Source of the DNA: Salidesulfovibrio onnuriiensis | Lineage (GTDB): Bacteria; Desulfobacterota; Desulfovibrionia; Desulfovibrionales; Desulfovibrionaceae | Length of the DNA: 64,000 bases | NCBI RefSeq assembly: GCF_008001235.1 | Contig: NZ_CP040751.1 | Location: 3,165,501-3,229,500, forward strand | Reading direction: 5' to 3' | Part shown: positions 49,973 through 58,172 of the stretch, in pieces | Layout of the letters: each line of letters begins with the position of its first letter | Position numbering within the stretch: the first letter of the stretch is position 1 | Notes under the pieces: generated by a model | What the model saw: only the letters and a program-made list of their open reading frames with translations | What the model was told of the DNA's origin: nothing | The model's database searches: none | Program-made: the position numbers and the translations under genes

Positions 49973-51004
49973 ATGAGCAGAGAGGAATACATCCGCAGGC
50001 TGGAGAAAACGCCGTACACCATCGAGCACGGGCAGAAGGCGGTCATCGACCTGTTCCGGCCCGAGGACGCCCTGGGCGTGGCCCGCTGCTACCACTCCAT
50101 CTGGGCGGACGCCTTTCCCGTGGACTATGTCTACGACCCGGAACAGATCATCCGGCAGAACGAGGGGGACAACCATTTCACGGCCGTGGCCCGGACCGAG
50201 TCCGGCGACATCGTCGGCCTCGGCGGCATGTTCCGCACCGCCCCCAACCCGGGCATCTATGAGCTCGGCCAGCTCATGGTGCTCAAGGAGTACCGGCACA
50301 CGCGCATCGGGTTCAAGCTCAACGATTTTCTCATGTCCACCCTGCCGGAAAAATACGGCATGGAATGCATTTTCGGCCAGCCCGTGACCACCCACCTGTT
50401 CACCCAGAAACTGGGCGTGCGCTACAAGACCACGGAATGCGGCATGGAGATCGACGTCATGCCCGCCGAGGCCTTCGAGCACGAGGGCGGCGGCGCGCAC
50501 CGCGTCACCCTGGTGGACGTGCTGCGGGTGGACAAGCCCAGGCGAAACACGGCCTACCTGCCCGAGGCGTACAGGGATTTCATCACCAGCCGTCACGCCC
50601 TGCTGGGCGTGCAACGTGACCTGGGCGATCCTTCGGGACCGTCCGGGGACGAAACCGAAAGCGCCTTTTCCGACTTCCGGGACTCCAGGGTGGCCCGCCT
50701 CGTGGTCAGCGCTGTGGGCAGGGACTTCGAGTCCGTGCTCCAAAATGCCGAGCGGGAAACCCCGGAAAGCCTCATGCAGGTGCACCTCAACCTGGGCGAC
50801 CCGGCCGCACCCGGAACCGTGGAGCTGCTCAGAGAGCGGGGATACTTCCTGGGCGGCCTGCTGCCGCAATGGTTCGAAACCGACGGGTTCATCATGCAGA
50901 AACTTCCCTGGAAGCCGGATTTCGGGGTCGTCAACCTGCACACGGACGAGGCCAAGGCCATGCTGGAACTCATCCGCAGGGATTGGGAAAGGACACAGGA
51001 ATAG
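49973..51004 (+). CDS. GNAT-type acyltransferase with a homologous C-terminal domain
   Basis: A 343-residue protein with an N-terminal GNAT domain (residues about 25-175: GDIVGLGGMFRTAPNPGIYELGQLMVLKEYRHTRIGFKL, the R-x-x-x-G acetyl-CoA region). A C-terminal region follows whose end (SLMQVHLNLGDPAAPGTVELLRERGYFLGGLLP) resembles the end of the protein at 47559. It is the third gene of the set. Nature of the acyl acceptor unknown; the aminotransferase next door suggests an amine. Confidence 0.72.
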   Translation: MSREEYIRRLEKTPYTIEHGQKAVIDLFRPEDALGVARCYHSIWADAFPVDYVYDPEQIIRQNEGDNHFTAVARTESGDIVGLGGMFRTAPNPGIYELGQLMVLKEYRHTRIGFKLNDFLMSTLPEKYGMECIFGQPVTTHLFTQKLGVRYKTTECGMEIDVMPAEAFEHEGGGAHRVTLVDVLRVDKPRRNTAYLPEAYRDFITSRHALLGVQRDLGDPSGPSGDETESAFSDFRDSRVARLVVSAVGRDFESVLQNAERETPESLMQVHLNLGDPAAPGTVELLRERGYFLGGLLPQWFETDGFIMQKLPWKPDFGVVNLHTDEAKAMLELIRRDWERTQE

Positions 51005-51006
51005 CC

Positions 51007-52032
51007 ATGCACCGGTGTGCCTGTCTTTTCCTGCTCGCCCTGCTGGCGCTTCCAGGCGCGGCCCAGGCCGGCCCCATGTCCAAACGGCTGGCGCAGGTGA
51101 AGACATGGATGTACCTGATCCAGGACCTGGACATGAATGATTCGGTTCAAGCCCTGGCCGACTCCCCCTATGAACTGCTGGTCATCGAACCCGGCCACAA
51201 TTTCAGCGACGGCCCTTACGAGACGGAAAGGATCGTCCGGCGGCTGCGAACCGCTCCCGACGGCGCGCGGCGCATCCTGCTGGCGTATGTGGACATCGGC
51301 CAGGCCGAAGACTACCGGGACTACTGGCAGCCCGGATGGAAAGCCCCGCAACCGGGCAAGCCGGGCACACCGGACTTCCTGGTCACGCCGGACCCGGACG
51401 GCTGGAGCGGCAATTTCACGGTGGCCTACTGGCGGCCCACTTGGAAGAAAATATGGCTGGGGAAAGACGGCATCATCACCCAACTGGCCCGCATGGGCTT
51501 CGACGGCGTCTATCTGGACTGGATCGAGGCCTATGACGATGAACACGTGATCAAGGCAGCGTCAGCGGAACAGCGCGACCCGGCCAAGGAAATGCTGACC
51601 TTCATCGAGGAGATCGGCGAGGCGGGAACCGCCGTCAACGAGAACTTCATGATCGTCGCCCAGAACGCCCCCTACCTCATCGACGCCGACCCCGAACGAT
51701 ACGAGGAGGCCATAGACGCCCTGGCCGTGGAGGACACCTGGTTCCACGGCGAGGCGGACGCGGACTGGGACGACCCGCACGCGGGCGACCTGCATCTGAT
51801 CCACGACCAGAACCAGGACGATTACTCCACCGAAGACCGGCTGGCGCAATATCTCAAATACCAGGAACGCGGCATCCCGGTCTTTTCCGTGGACTATTGC
51901 GTTTCCGAGGAGAACGCTGCCATGGTCTACGAGCAGGCCGTGGAGGCCGGGCTCATCCCCCTGGTGACCCGCGTTTCCCTCTCGCGCATGACCGAGACGC
52001 CGCCCTTCGATTACATCCCGGCGAACAACTAG
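51007..52032 (+). CDS. secreted GH114/TM1410-like putative glycosidase
   Basis: A 341-residue protein with a signal peptide (MHRCACLFLLALLALPGAAQA). A TIM-barrel-like domain follows: KTWMYLIQDLDMNDSV, YELLVIEPG, RRILLAYVDIGQAEDYRDYW, ARMGFDGVYLDWIEAYDD and AVEDTWFHG. This is the pattern of the GH114/TM1410 family (some act as endo-alpha-1,4-polygalactosaminidases). It would act in the periplasm, possibly on exopolysaccharide. The start at 51007 is two bases after the upstream stop; its link to the three-gene set may be only positional. Confidence 0.72.
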   Translation: MHRCACLFLLALLALPGAAQAGPMSKRLAQVKTWMYLIQDLDMNDSVQALADSPYELLVIEPGHNFSDGPYETERIVRRLRTAPDGARRILLAYVDIGQAEDYRDYWQPGWKAPQPGKPGTPDFLVTPDPDGWSGNFTVAYWRPTWKKIWLGKDGIITQLARMGFDGVYLDWIEAYDDEHVIKAASAEQRDPAKEMLTFIEEIGEAGTAVNENFMIVAQNAPYLIDADPERYEEAIDALAVEDTWFHGEADADWDDPHAGDLHLIHDQNQDDYSTEDRLAQYLKYQERGIPVFSVDYCVSEENAAMVYEQAVEAGLIPLVTRVSLSRMTETPPFDYIPANN

Positions 52033-52577
52033 CCCGCCAGATACGTCCGTACATCCACCACCCGGGCAAAGGCATACCCCAGGGAGGCCATGAACGATTT
52101 GCGCACCATCCCGGCTGGGATCATCTCGCCTTCGAACTCCAGGTCCGGGCAGGCGCAGGCGTCGTGCACCAGGGTAACGGCGAAGCCCAGCTCCTTTGCC
52201 GCGCGCACCGTGGAGTCCACACAGTTCTGGACCATCATGCCCGCGACCACCAAGGCCCACACGCCCTGTTCCCTGAGGAACGATTCAAGCCCGGTCTGCA
52301 GGAAGCTGTTGGCGAAATGCTTGAGGATGACCTTTTCGCCTTCCACGGGCCGCACGCAGTCGTGAATCTCCATGCCCTCCGAACCGGGCAGGAAAAAGGA
52401 GGCTCCCTCGTGCACGGACTCATGCTGAATGTGGATGACCGGCATCCCCTCGCTGCGGAAACGCTCCAGCAGCCTTCGCGCGTTTTCGCCGGCTTCGGCG
52501 GCGCCCACCAGTTCCATTTTGCCGCCCGGGAAATAGTCGTTTTGCAAATCAATGATCAATAACGCCGTCTTGCTCAT
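52029..52577 (-). CDS. isochorismatase-family cysteine hydrolase
   Basis: A 182-residue cytoplasmic hydrolase with the family triad: Asp in LLIIDLQNDYFPGG (about residue 10), Lys in EKVILKHFANSF and Cys in MMVQNCVDSTVRAAKELGF. Members hydrolyse isochorismate, nicotinamide or other amides; the exact substrate is open. It overlaps the convergent GH114-like gene by four bases. It is divergent from the AraC/DJ-1 regulator with 99 bases between, so that regulator is its likely controller. Confidence 0.88.
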   Translation of the reverse strand: MSKTALLIIDLQNDYFPGGKMELVGAAEAGENARRLLERFRSEGMPVIHIQHESVHEGASFFLPGSEGMEIHDCVRPVEGEKVILKHFANSFLQTGLESFLREQGVWALVVAGMMVQNCVDSTVRAAKELGFAVTLVHDACACPDLEFEGEMIPAGMVRKSFMASLGYAFARVVDVRTYLAG

Positions 52578-52640
52578 GGCATTCCTCCTTGTTGGTGCGG
52601 CCAGGATAGGGAAATGTCCTGTTGTCCCATAGTGTCGTAT

Positions 52641-52669
52641 TTGACATTTTTATTGCCATATCGGACAAT
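52641..52669 (+). promoter_or_regulatory. promoter of the AraC-type gene, apparently leaderless
   Basis: TTGACA, 17 bases, GACAAT; the predicted start is at about 52676, directly at the ATG (52677), and no ribosome-binding site is present. Confidence 0.5.
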
Positions 52670-52676
52670 CGGCACC

Positions 52677-53642
52677 ATGACCACAATCGCCCTGCTCGCC
52701 CTGGAAGGGTGTCTCTCCTCCAGCGTCTTCGGTCCCCTGGACGTCTTTGCCACGGCCAGGCGCGAGAAGAACGAGAACACCCTACGCATCCATTCCACCA
52801 TTGTGGGCCGCAGCCCCGCACCGGTCACGTCCTTCAGCGGCATCCCAGTGACGCCCAGCGCCACCATCGGGGACGGCGAACAGTACGACCATGTCCTGAT
52901 CCCAGCCCTGTTCGGCGGCCTGAAGCGCCACCTGGCCGACCGGCCGGTCATCGACTGGATTCGCTCCCAGCACCAGGGCGGAGCCTGCATCTGCACGGTC
53001 TGCGCCGGTTCGTTCCTGCTGGCCGAAACCGGCCTGCTTGCGGGACGCCCTGCCACCACCCACTGGGGCCTGGCCGGCGACTTCCGGAAAAGATACCCGG
53101 ATGTGCTGCTGCGGGCAGACCGCATGCTCCTGGACGAGGGGGACTACATATGTTCGGGCGGGGCCACGGCCTATCTGGAGCTTTCCCTGTACCTGCTGGG
53201 CAAGCTGGGGGCGCCGGAGCTGGCCGCGGAATGCTCGCGCGTGCTGCTCATCGACGCCCGGACCAATTCCCAGACCCCGTACATGAGCACCACCTACGCC
53301 ACGGACCACGGCGACCCCGAGGTGCTTGCCGTGCAGCAATACATCGAGAAACACCTGCCGGAAAAACTAAACATCGAAGAGCTGGCCCGGAAGGCCGGCA
53401 TAACCGGCAGGACCCTGAACCGCCGCTTCCAAAGGGCGTTGCGCATCTCCCCCCTGGAATTCATTCAGGACCTGCGCCTGGACAAAGCCAAGAAAATGCT
53501 CGCGACAGACACCCAATGCGTTGAGCAGATCGGCTATGCCGTGGGATACGAGGACAGCGCAAGCTTCAGGCGCGTCTTCCGGAAAAAGGTGGGGCTCACT
53601 CCCGGCGAGTACCGATCGCGTTTCGCCCATTGCCGGCCATGA
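52677..53642 (+). CDS. GlxA-type AraC regulator with DJ-1/PfpI domain
   Basis: A 321-residue regulator: N-terminal DJ-1/PfpI-like domain (TTIALLALEGCLSSSVFGPLDVF, VLIPALFGG, CTVCAGSFLLAETGLLAGRPATTHW with the nucleophile-elbow cysteine) and C-terminal AraC HTH pair (about 225-321; LNIEELARKAGITGRTLNRRFQ and VEQIGYAVGYEDSASFRRVFRKKVGLTPGEYR). Divergent from the isochorismatase-like gene, its probable target. The effector is unknown. Confidence 0.92.
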   Translation: MTTIALLALEGCLSSSVFGPLDVFATARREKNENTLRIHSTIVGRSPAPVTSFSGIPVTPSATIGDGEQYDHVLIPALFGGLKRHLADRPVIDWIRSQHQGGACICTVCAGSFLLAETGLLAGRPATTHWGLAGDFRKRYPDVLLRADRMLLDEGDYICSGGATAYLELSLYLLGKLGAPELAAECSRVLLIDARTNSQTPYMSTTYATDHGDPEVLAVQQYIEKHLPEKLNIEELARKAGITGRTLNRRFQRALRISPLEFIQDLRLDKAKKMLATDTQCVEQIGYAVGYEDSASFRRVFRKKVGLTPGEYRSRFAHCRP

Positions 53643-53704
53643 GCAGCGCCCGGGGAGCTTGCCAGAGCAGCCCTCGCCATGTAACAAAAACCGCCGGAGG
53701 AAAC

Positions 53705-54250
53705 ATGGTCCCATACAAAGACGAAAACGACGAGGAACGGGAATATTCAGCCCCGAGCCGCTCGCAGCTCAAGCGGGAGATGACCGCGCTGCAAAAGCTG
53801 GCCGAGGAGCTGGTGGACCTGGGGCCGGAGCTGGCCAAGAAAGCGCCGTTGAATGACAATCTTCTGGCCGCAGTCACCGAGTCCTTCAAAATCAAGAAGC
53901 ACGAAGCCCGTCGCAGGCATTTCCAGTATATCGGCAAACTCATGCGCGACATTGATCCGCAGTCCCTGCAGGACTACATCGAGACCATCCGCAGCGGCCG
54001 CCAGGCCCAGACCGGGGCCTTCCACGAGTTGGAACAATGGCGCGACCGCCTCATGGAAGGGGACGACGAACTCGTGGAAGAACTCGTCGAGCGCTTCCCG
54101 GACATGGACATCCAGCGTTTCCGCCAGATGGTGCGCAACGCCCGCAAGGAACGCGAATCCGGGAAAAAGCCCAAGGCGTTTCGCGAGCTGTTCCGCATGC
54201 TGCGGGCCGCCCAGGAACAAGTTGCCGACGAAAACGCCCCCGAGGCTTGA
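53705..54250 (+). CDS. yjgA: ribosome-associated protein YjgA (DarP)
   Basis: A 181-residue, highly charged helical protein of the YjgA/DarP family, which acts in late assembly of the 50S subunit. Motifs are SRSQLKREMTALQKLAEELVDL, HEARRRHFQYIGKLMRDID and RDRLMEGDDELVEELVERFPDMDIQRFRQMVRNARKE. The start at 53705 has GGAGG six bases upstream. The next gene is 73 bases downstream. Confidence 0.92.
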   Translation: MVPYKDENDEEREYSAPSRSQLKREMTALQKLAEELVDLGPELAKKAPLNDNLLAAVTESFKIKKHEARRRHFQYIGKLMRDIDPQSLQDYIETIRSGRQAQTGAFHELEQWRDRLMEGDDELVEELVERFPDMDIQRFRQMVRNARKERESGKKPKAFRELFRMLRAAQEQVADENAPEA

Positions 54251-54323
54251 CGCAATCCTTTTACGCCTTACTTATTGAACAACAAAAAGATTTCAACGGC
54301 CACGGCCACAGGAGGATACAGTC

Positions 54324-54587
54324 GTGAAACATACCTATGCAGGTGTCACCACAGAGCTCGAGGACAGGGTTTGCCCGCATTGCAACACGCCGCTTGAACC
54401 GTGGGTTGCCCCGCCGCAGTCCGGCTGGGGAGTGATCCTGGTCTGCAACAACAACGAATGTCCGCACTATACGGGCTCCAAGGAAGACATCGAAAACAAG
54501 CGCGACGACTCGCACCTGGGCTGCCGCTACGCGGAAAACCCGGACAACGGGTACAAGCCCTTCAACCTCCTGGCCGTCTGCCGCTAG
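54324..54587 (+). CDS. small zinc-ribbon protein
   Basis: An 87-residue protein starting with GTG (AGGAGG eight bases upstream). A cysteine set C17-x2-C20 (RVCPHCNTPLEPW) with C41 and C46 (LVCNNNECPHY) forms a zinc-ribbon-like site; C67 and C86 may add to it. The GYKPFNLLAVCR ending is distinctive. Similar small proteins occur in sulfate reducers as hypotheticals. Function unknown; it may be co-transcribed with yjgA. Confidence 0.8.
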   Translation: MKHTYAGVTTELEDRVCPHCNTPLEPWVAPPQSGWGVILVCNNNECPHYTGSKEDIENKRDDSHLGCRYAENPDNGYKPFNLLAVCR

Positions 54588-54667
54588 ACCGGCCCATGCA
54601 GCAAGAAAAGCCCCGGCGATTCACAAGACATTTTAATAATATTAAAGGAATCGCATGAAATAGATTG

Positions 54668-54699
54668 CCCCCTGTTTGCTTAAGCAAATAGGGGGTTTT
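54668..54699 (+). terminator. intrinsic terminator after the zinc-ribbon gene
   Basis: CCCCCTGTTTGC / GCAAATAGGGGG (one mismatch) around a TTAA loop, followed by TTTTC; 80 bases after the stop codon. Confidence 0.85.
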
Positions 54700-54886
54700 C
54701 TTTAAGCAATATATGTTCTCAAATCGCTTAGTTGTGCCGAACTCCCTTTTGGATATGATCGTAAGCAGCGTACTGTTATAAGACATTTTTTCTTGTCCGT
54801 TGCAATCGTCGCCCACCTTTTCTGGTACTAATCAAATAATTTTGAAATCCTTGCGATTAAACACACAGCCTTGTAATAATGGCCGC

Positions 54887-55336
54887 ATGTGTAGTTATAT
54901 AAACTTGATCGTCGACAATTGGCTGACGGTGCTTTCTATGGCAACTCTGGTCGCAGCAGTCTGGGCCTGTATTATTTCGCAAAAAAATCATAGGCTCACA
55001 GTAAAAAGTCAGACCCCGTCCATTCGTCTTGCTGACGACCGGATGAACAAAGGCGGACTTTTGACCACAAATATCAGTGTTAACAATGTTAGCGGTGACG
55101 ACATGCCGATATTGGGAATCGACACCGGCGATGGCGTCCTGATAGAATCCCAAATCAAAATCAAGGCGCACCCCTGCAAGAATCAAATGCAGAAGTCAAT
55201 CGATCTGAATGAAATCGCCTATGCACACGAAGTTTGGAGTTACGAATTGTTTATCCAATCTGACCCAAATTGCTCTTTGAAAGCCACTCAAGTCAGAACG
55301 GCCAGTGGCTATCGGATACTGATCTCCAAACGGTAG
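54887..55336 (+). CDS. AT-rich single-pass membrane hypothetical protein
   Basis: A 149-residue protein from the ATG at 54887 (an in-frame ATG at 54800 is possible; neither has a good ribosome site). One membrane helix (about residues 10-30, WLTVLSMATLVAAVWACII) precedes a soluble beta-rich part (TNISVNNVSGDDMPILGIDTGDG). Base composition from about 54600 to 55400 is clearly lower in GC than the neighbours and codon use is different, which suggests recent acquisition. I do not recognise a family. Confidence 0.55.
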   Translation: MCSYINLIVDNWLTVLSMATLVAAVWACIISQKNHRLTVKSQTPSIRLADDRMNKGGLLTTNISVNNVSGDDMPILGIDTGDGVLIESQIKIKAHPCKNQMQKSIDLNEIAYAHEVWSYELFIQSDPNCSLKATQVRTASGYRILISKR

Positions 55337-55395
55337 CATTTGTATTATCCCAAACTGCCTATCAAAACTACGCTAACTTAAACATCTCTATGGAT

Positions 55396-55425
55396 AAAGC
55401 CCCGGCGATCCCGGGGCTTTTTTTT
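55396..55425 (+). terminator. intrinsic terminator after the AT-rich gene
   Basis: AAAGCCCCGG / CCGGGGCTTT with a five-base loop followed by more Ts. Confidence 0.92.
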
Positions 55426-55522
55426 CGCCTTCACACCCGGCTTCCCGCCTGTTTTTTCCATTTGCTTTCGCCACAAAGGGTGCTACTTCTCGCCAGTCGC
55501 ACAAATATATCAGGAGTCGCAC

Positions 55523-56413
55523 GTGACCTTACAAGACGGTAAAACCGTTGCCTTTCTCGCCCTCATGAGCGCTGTCCTGCTCTGGGCAAGCTCCTTCCCG
55601 GCCCTAAAGCTGGCCTTCGAGGTCTACGACCCCATGGTGGTCATCTTCGGCCGCATGTTCGTGGCCAGCCTGTGTTTCCTGCTGGTGATCAAGAACTTCC
55701 GCACCATCAACTACCAGAAGGGCGACTGGAAGAAACTCCTGTTCATGGCCGTGTGCGAACCGGGCCTGTATTTCGTGTTCGAGGCCATGGCCTTGGAGAA
55801 CACCGAGGCGACCCAGGCGGGCATGATCTGCGCCATGCTGCCCCTCATGGTGGGCTGCGTGGCCCGCTTCTACCTCAAGGAGCACTTTTCACGCAAGACG
55901 GGCATCGGATTCGCCCTGGCCGTGGTCGGGGCCATAACCCTGTCCCTGGCCGCCGAACCCACGGGCACCGCGCCCAATCCCATGCTCGGCAACTTCTACG
56001 AATTCATGGCCATGGTCTTTGCCACGGGCTACATGATCACTCTCAAGAACCTGACCCAGCGCTACAGCCCCTGGTTCCTGACCATGATCCAGGCCTTTGT
56101 GGGCTCCCTGTTCTTCTTCCCCCTACTTTTCCTGCCGACCACGGCAGCGCCCGCCGGGTTCGATCTGTTCGGCATCGGAGCCATCGTCTACCTGGGGGTC
56201 TTCGTGACCATCGGCGGCTACGGGCTCTACAACGTGGGTATGAGCAAGATCCCGGCGGCACAGGCCTCGGCCTTCATCAACCTCATCCCGGTGTTCACGC
56301 TGATCATGAGCTGGCTCATCCTGGGCGAGACCCTGAACATGATCCAGTACGCGGCCTGCGCCCTGGTGCTCGTGGGCGTCTGGTACAGCCAGGACAATAA
56401 ATCAACAGGCTGA
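55523..56413 (+). CDS. EamA/DMT-superfamily transporter
   Basis: A 296-residue inner-membrane protein with about ten transmembrane helices in two EamA repeats (residues about 8-140 and 155-290; SAVLLWASSFPALKLAF, ALENTEATQAGMICAMLPLMVG, QASAFINLIPVFTLIMSWLILGETL). Members export amino acids or other metabolites. The start is GTG at 55523 with AGGAG seven bases upstream. Substrate unknown. Confidence 0.92.
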   Translation: MTLQDGKTVAFLALMSAVLLWASSFPALKLAFEVYDPMVVIFGRMFVASLCFLLVIKNFRTINYQKGDWKKLLFMAVCEPGLYFVFEAMALENTEATQAGMICAMLPLMVGCVARFYLKEHFSRKTGIGFALAVVGAITLSLAAEPTGTAPNPMLGNFYEFMAMVFATGYMITLKNLTQRYSPWFLTMIQAFVGSLFFFPLLFLPTTAAPAGFDLFGIGAIVYLGVFVTIGGYGLYNVGMSKIPAAQASAFINLIPVFTLIMSWLILGETLNMIQYAACALVLVGVWYSQDNKSTG

Positions 56414-56445
56414 CAAAATTCTCCATACGTGTCATAATTGCCCGC

Positions 56446-57216
56446 ATGAAAAAAGTATTTCATGTCGGGCGGTTTTCGTTCAGGGCCCACGTCCGGGAAC
56501 GTCTTGCCCGGTTCTGGGACCTGGTGGAACAGGGGCGTTGGGAGCCGGCCACCTTCGAAGCATTTGAAAGGTACATCCGCCCGGGCTGCGCCTTCGCGGA
56601 CATCGGAGCCTGGATCGGCTCCACCGCCCTGTTCGCCGCGCACATCGCAAGCGAGGTGCACGCCTTCGAGCCCGACCCTGCCGCCTTTGCCACGCTCACG
56701 GCCAACCTGGATCTCAATCCGGAGCTTGCCCCGCGCATCCGGGCAATAAACGCCGCCGTGGCGGATTTCGAGGGCGAGCTGCCCATGGCCGCACCGGGCA
56801 GGCAGGGCATGAGCGAGACCTCCAGCCTGCTGGCGGGCGCGGGCGAAACGTTCACGGCTCCGGCCCTGGACGCCGCGAAACTGTTTGCGAATGGGTTGTC
56901 TCACGTGGAATTCGTGAAGATGGACATCGAGGGCGGCGAATACGCCACCATCCCGGCCATGAAGCAATTTCTGGAGGACAGAAAGCCCGTGGTGCTGCTC
57001 TCCCTGCACCCGCGGAACCTGGGGATCGGCCTGGCCGAAGCCGAACGGACCTCACTGGTGGAACATAAGACCACAGCCGTGCTTGACGCCTTCAGGGGGT
57101 ACGGACGCGTCCAGACCGTGACCAGCAGGGAAATCCTGCCCGCCCCGGCCGTGGAGCGATATTTCGAAAAAGGGGAATACGCGGACGCGGGAGAGTCGCT
57201 GCTCTTCCTGCCCTAA
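56446..57216 (+). CDS. FkbM-family methyltransferase
   Basis: A 256-residue SAM-dependent methyltransferase of the FkbM type: GCAFADIGAWIGSTALFAA (SAM motif I, about 45-63), VHAFEPDPAAFATLTANLDLN and VEFVKMDIEGGEYATIPAM. FkbM enzymes O-methylate sugars or polyketides; a surface glycan is the likely target in such bacteria. It ends four bases into the convergent mqnD stop region. It lies 32 bases after the transporter gene. Confidence 0.88.
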   Translation: MKKVFHVGRFSFRAHVRERLARFWDLVEQGRWEPATFEAFERYIRPGCAFADIGAWIGSTALFAAHIASEVHAFEPDPAAFATLTANLDLNPELAPRIRAINAAVADFEGELPMAAPGRQGMSETSSLLAGAGETFTAPALDAAKLFANGLSHVEFVKMDIEGGEYATIPAMKQFLEDRKPVVLLSLHPRNLGIGLAEAERTSLVEHKTTAVLDAFRGYGRVQTVTSREILPAPAVERYFEKGEYADAGESLLFLP

Positions 57217-58061
57217 TCGCAGGGCACAAACACGGGCTTGTCCGGCAGGTTCCCGCCGGTCATACGGGCCGCCTCCTGCAACAGCGCCATGACGGCCCCG
57301 CGCCCTTCCTCACCCACATCCATGCTGTATTCGGTCACAAAGGTCCTGATGTGCTCGGCAATGACCGCCTCGTCCATCTCCTGGGCGTGCTCGCGGATAT
57401 AATTCATGGGCGCTCCCGGGTTGTCCCAGGAATATTGCAGGCTTGCGCGGATGGCCGCTTCCACGGCCCGCGCAGTATCCACACCCAGGGACCGGCGAAC
57501 CGCGATGGCTCCCAGCGGAATGGGCAGGCCCGAAAATTCCTCCCACCACTGCCCCAGATCCATGAGCTTGCACAGGCCGTAGGATTCATAGGTGAAGCGG
57601 CCCTCGTGGATCACCACCCCGGCGTCCACCCGGCCCTCCCGGATGGCGGGCATGACCTCGTCAAAGACCATCTCCACCAGCTCCACCTCGATTCCGGCCT
57701 GGCGGCAGCACAACCCGAAAAGCAGGTTGGCCGTGGTCCTGCGGCCCGGAATGGCTATCCTCGTTCCGTGCAGGTCGCGCAGGAGACAGTCCCGACCGCT
57801 GACCAGCACCGGCCCCACGCCCCGGCCGAGCGCACCGCCCGCGCCCAGCAGCATGTATTCGTCCAGGATCTCGGCCGCGGCAGCCACCGAAACCTTGCAG
57901 ATATCCAGCTCGCCCCGGGCGGCCCGCTGGTTGAGTTCCTCCACGTCCGCCAGGGTCACGTCCAGCCTTTCGGCGGGAGCGGGGACCACACCGGCGGCCA
58001 GGGCGTAAAAAATAAAGGTGTCGTTGGGGCACGGCGAGTACCCGAGAGTCAGTTTGGTCAT
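57213..58061 (-). CDS. mqnD: 1,4-dihydroxy-6-naphthoate synthase MqnD
   Basis: Futalosine menaquinone pathway: converts cyclic de-hypoxanthine futalosine to 1,4-dihydroxy-6-naphthoate. The 282-residue periplasmic-binding-like fold starts with LGYSPCPNDTFIFYAL (diagnostic) and has ELDICKVSVAAAAE, IPGRRTTANLLF, VDAGVVIHEGRFTYESYGL and LPIPLGAIAVRRSL. The start at 58061 is the usual one for the family but has a poor ribosome site. Divergent from the TetR-mqnE-mqnC-mqnA operon. Confidence 0.95.
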   Translation of the reverse strand: MTKLTLGYSPCPNDTFIFYALAAGVVPAPAERLDVTLADVEELNQRAARGELDICKVSVAAAAEILDEYMLLGAGGALGRGVGPVLVSGRDCLLRDLHGTRIAIPGRRTTANLLFGLCCRQAGIEVELVEMVFDEVMPAIREGRVDAGVVIHEGRFTYESYGLCKLMDLGQWWEEFSGLPIPLGAIAVRRSLGVDTARAVEAAIRASLQYSWDNPGAPMNYIREHAQEMDEAVIAEHIRTFVTEYSMDVGEEGRGAVMALLQEAARMTGGNLPDKPVFVPCD

Positions 58062-58090
58062 GGTCGAAGTCGTCTTTCTGGTCATTGTCG

Positions 58091-58117
58091 TTGACAGGGT
58101 TTCGGGGCGGCTATACA
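58091..58117 (+). promoter_or_regulatory. promoter of the tetR-mqnE-mqnC-mqnA operon
   Basis: TTGACA (58091-58096) with TATACA at 15-base spacing (58112-58117) or TACAAC at 17; the start would fall at the operator at 58123. Confidence 0.55.
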
Positions 58118-58122
58118 ACAAC

Positions 58123-58140
58123 GGTGACCAGGTGGTCACC
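58123..58140. promoter_or_regulatory. TetR-type operator in the mqn divergent region
   Basis: GGTGACCA-GG-TGGTCACC: eight-base perfect arms with a two-base centre, just downstream of the -10 of the regulator operon and 62 bases upstream of mqnD. Size and symmetry fit a TetR dimer site. Confidence 0.75.
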
Positions 58141-58172
58141 ACGCCTGAACAACCCCGAGAAAAGCAAGCACG

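Noticed and set aside
54562-54816. 84-codon minus-strand open frame
   Set aside because: Crosses a terminator hairpin and the 3-prime end of the zinc-ribbon gene, has no ribosome site and no recognisable content.
55270-55542. 90-codon plus-strand open frame
   Set aside because: Overlaps the end of the AT-rich gene, runs through the terminator at 55396 and into the transporter start.
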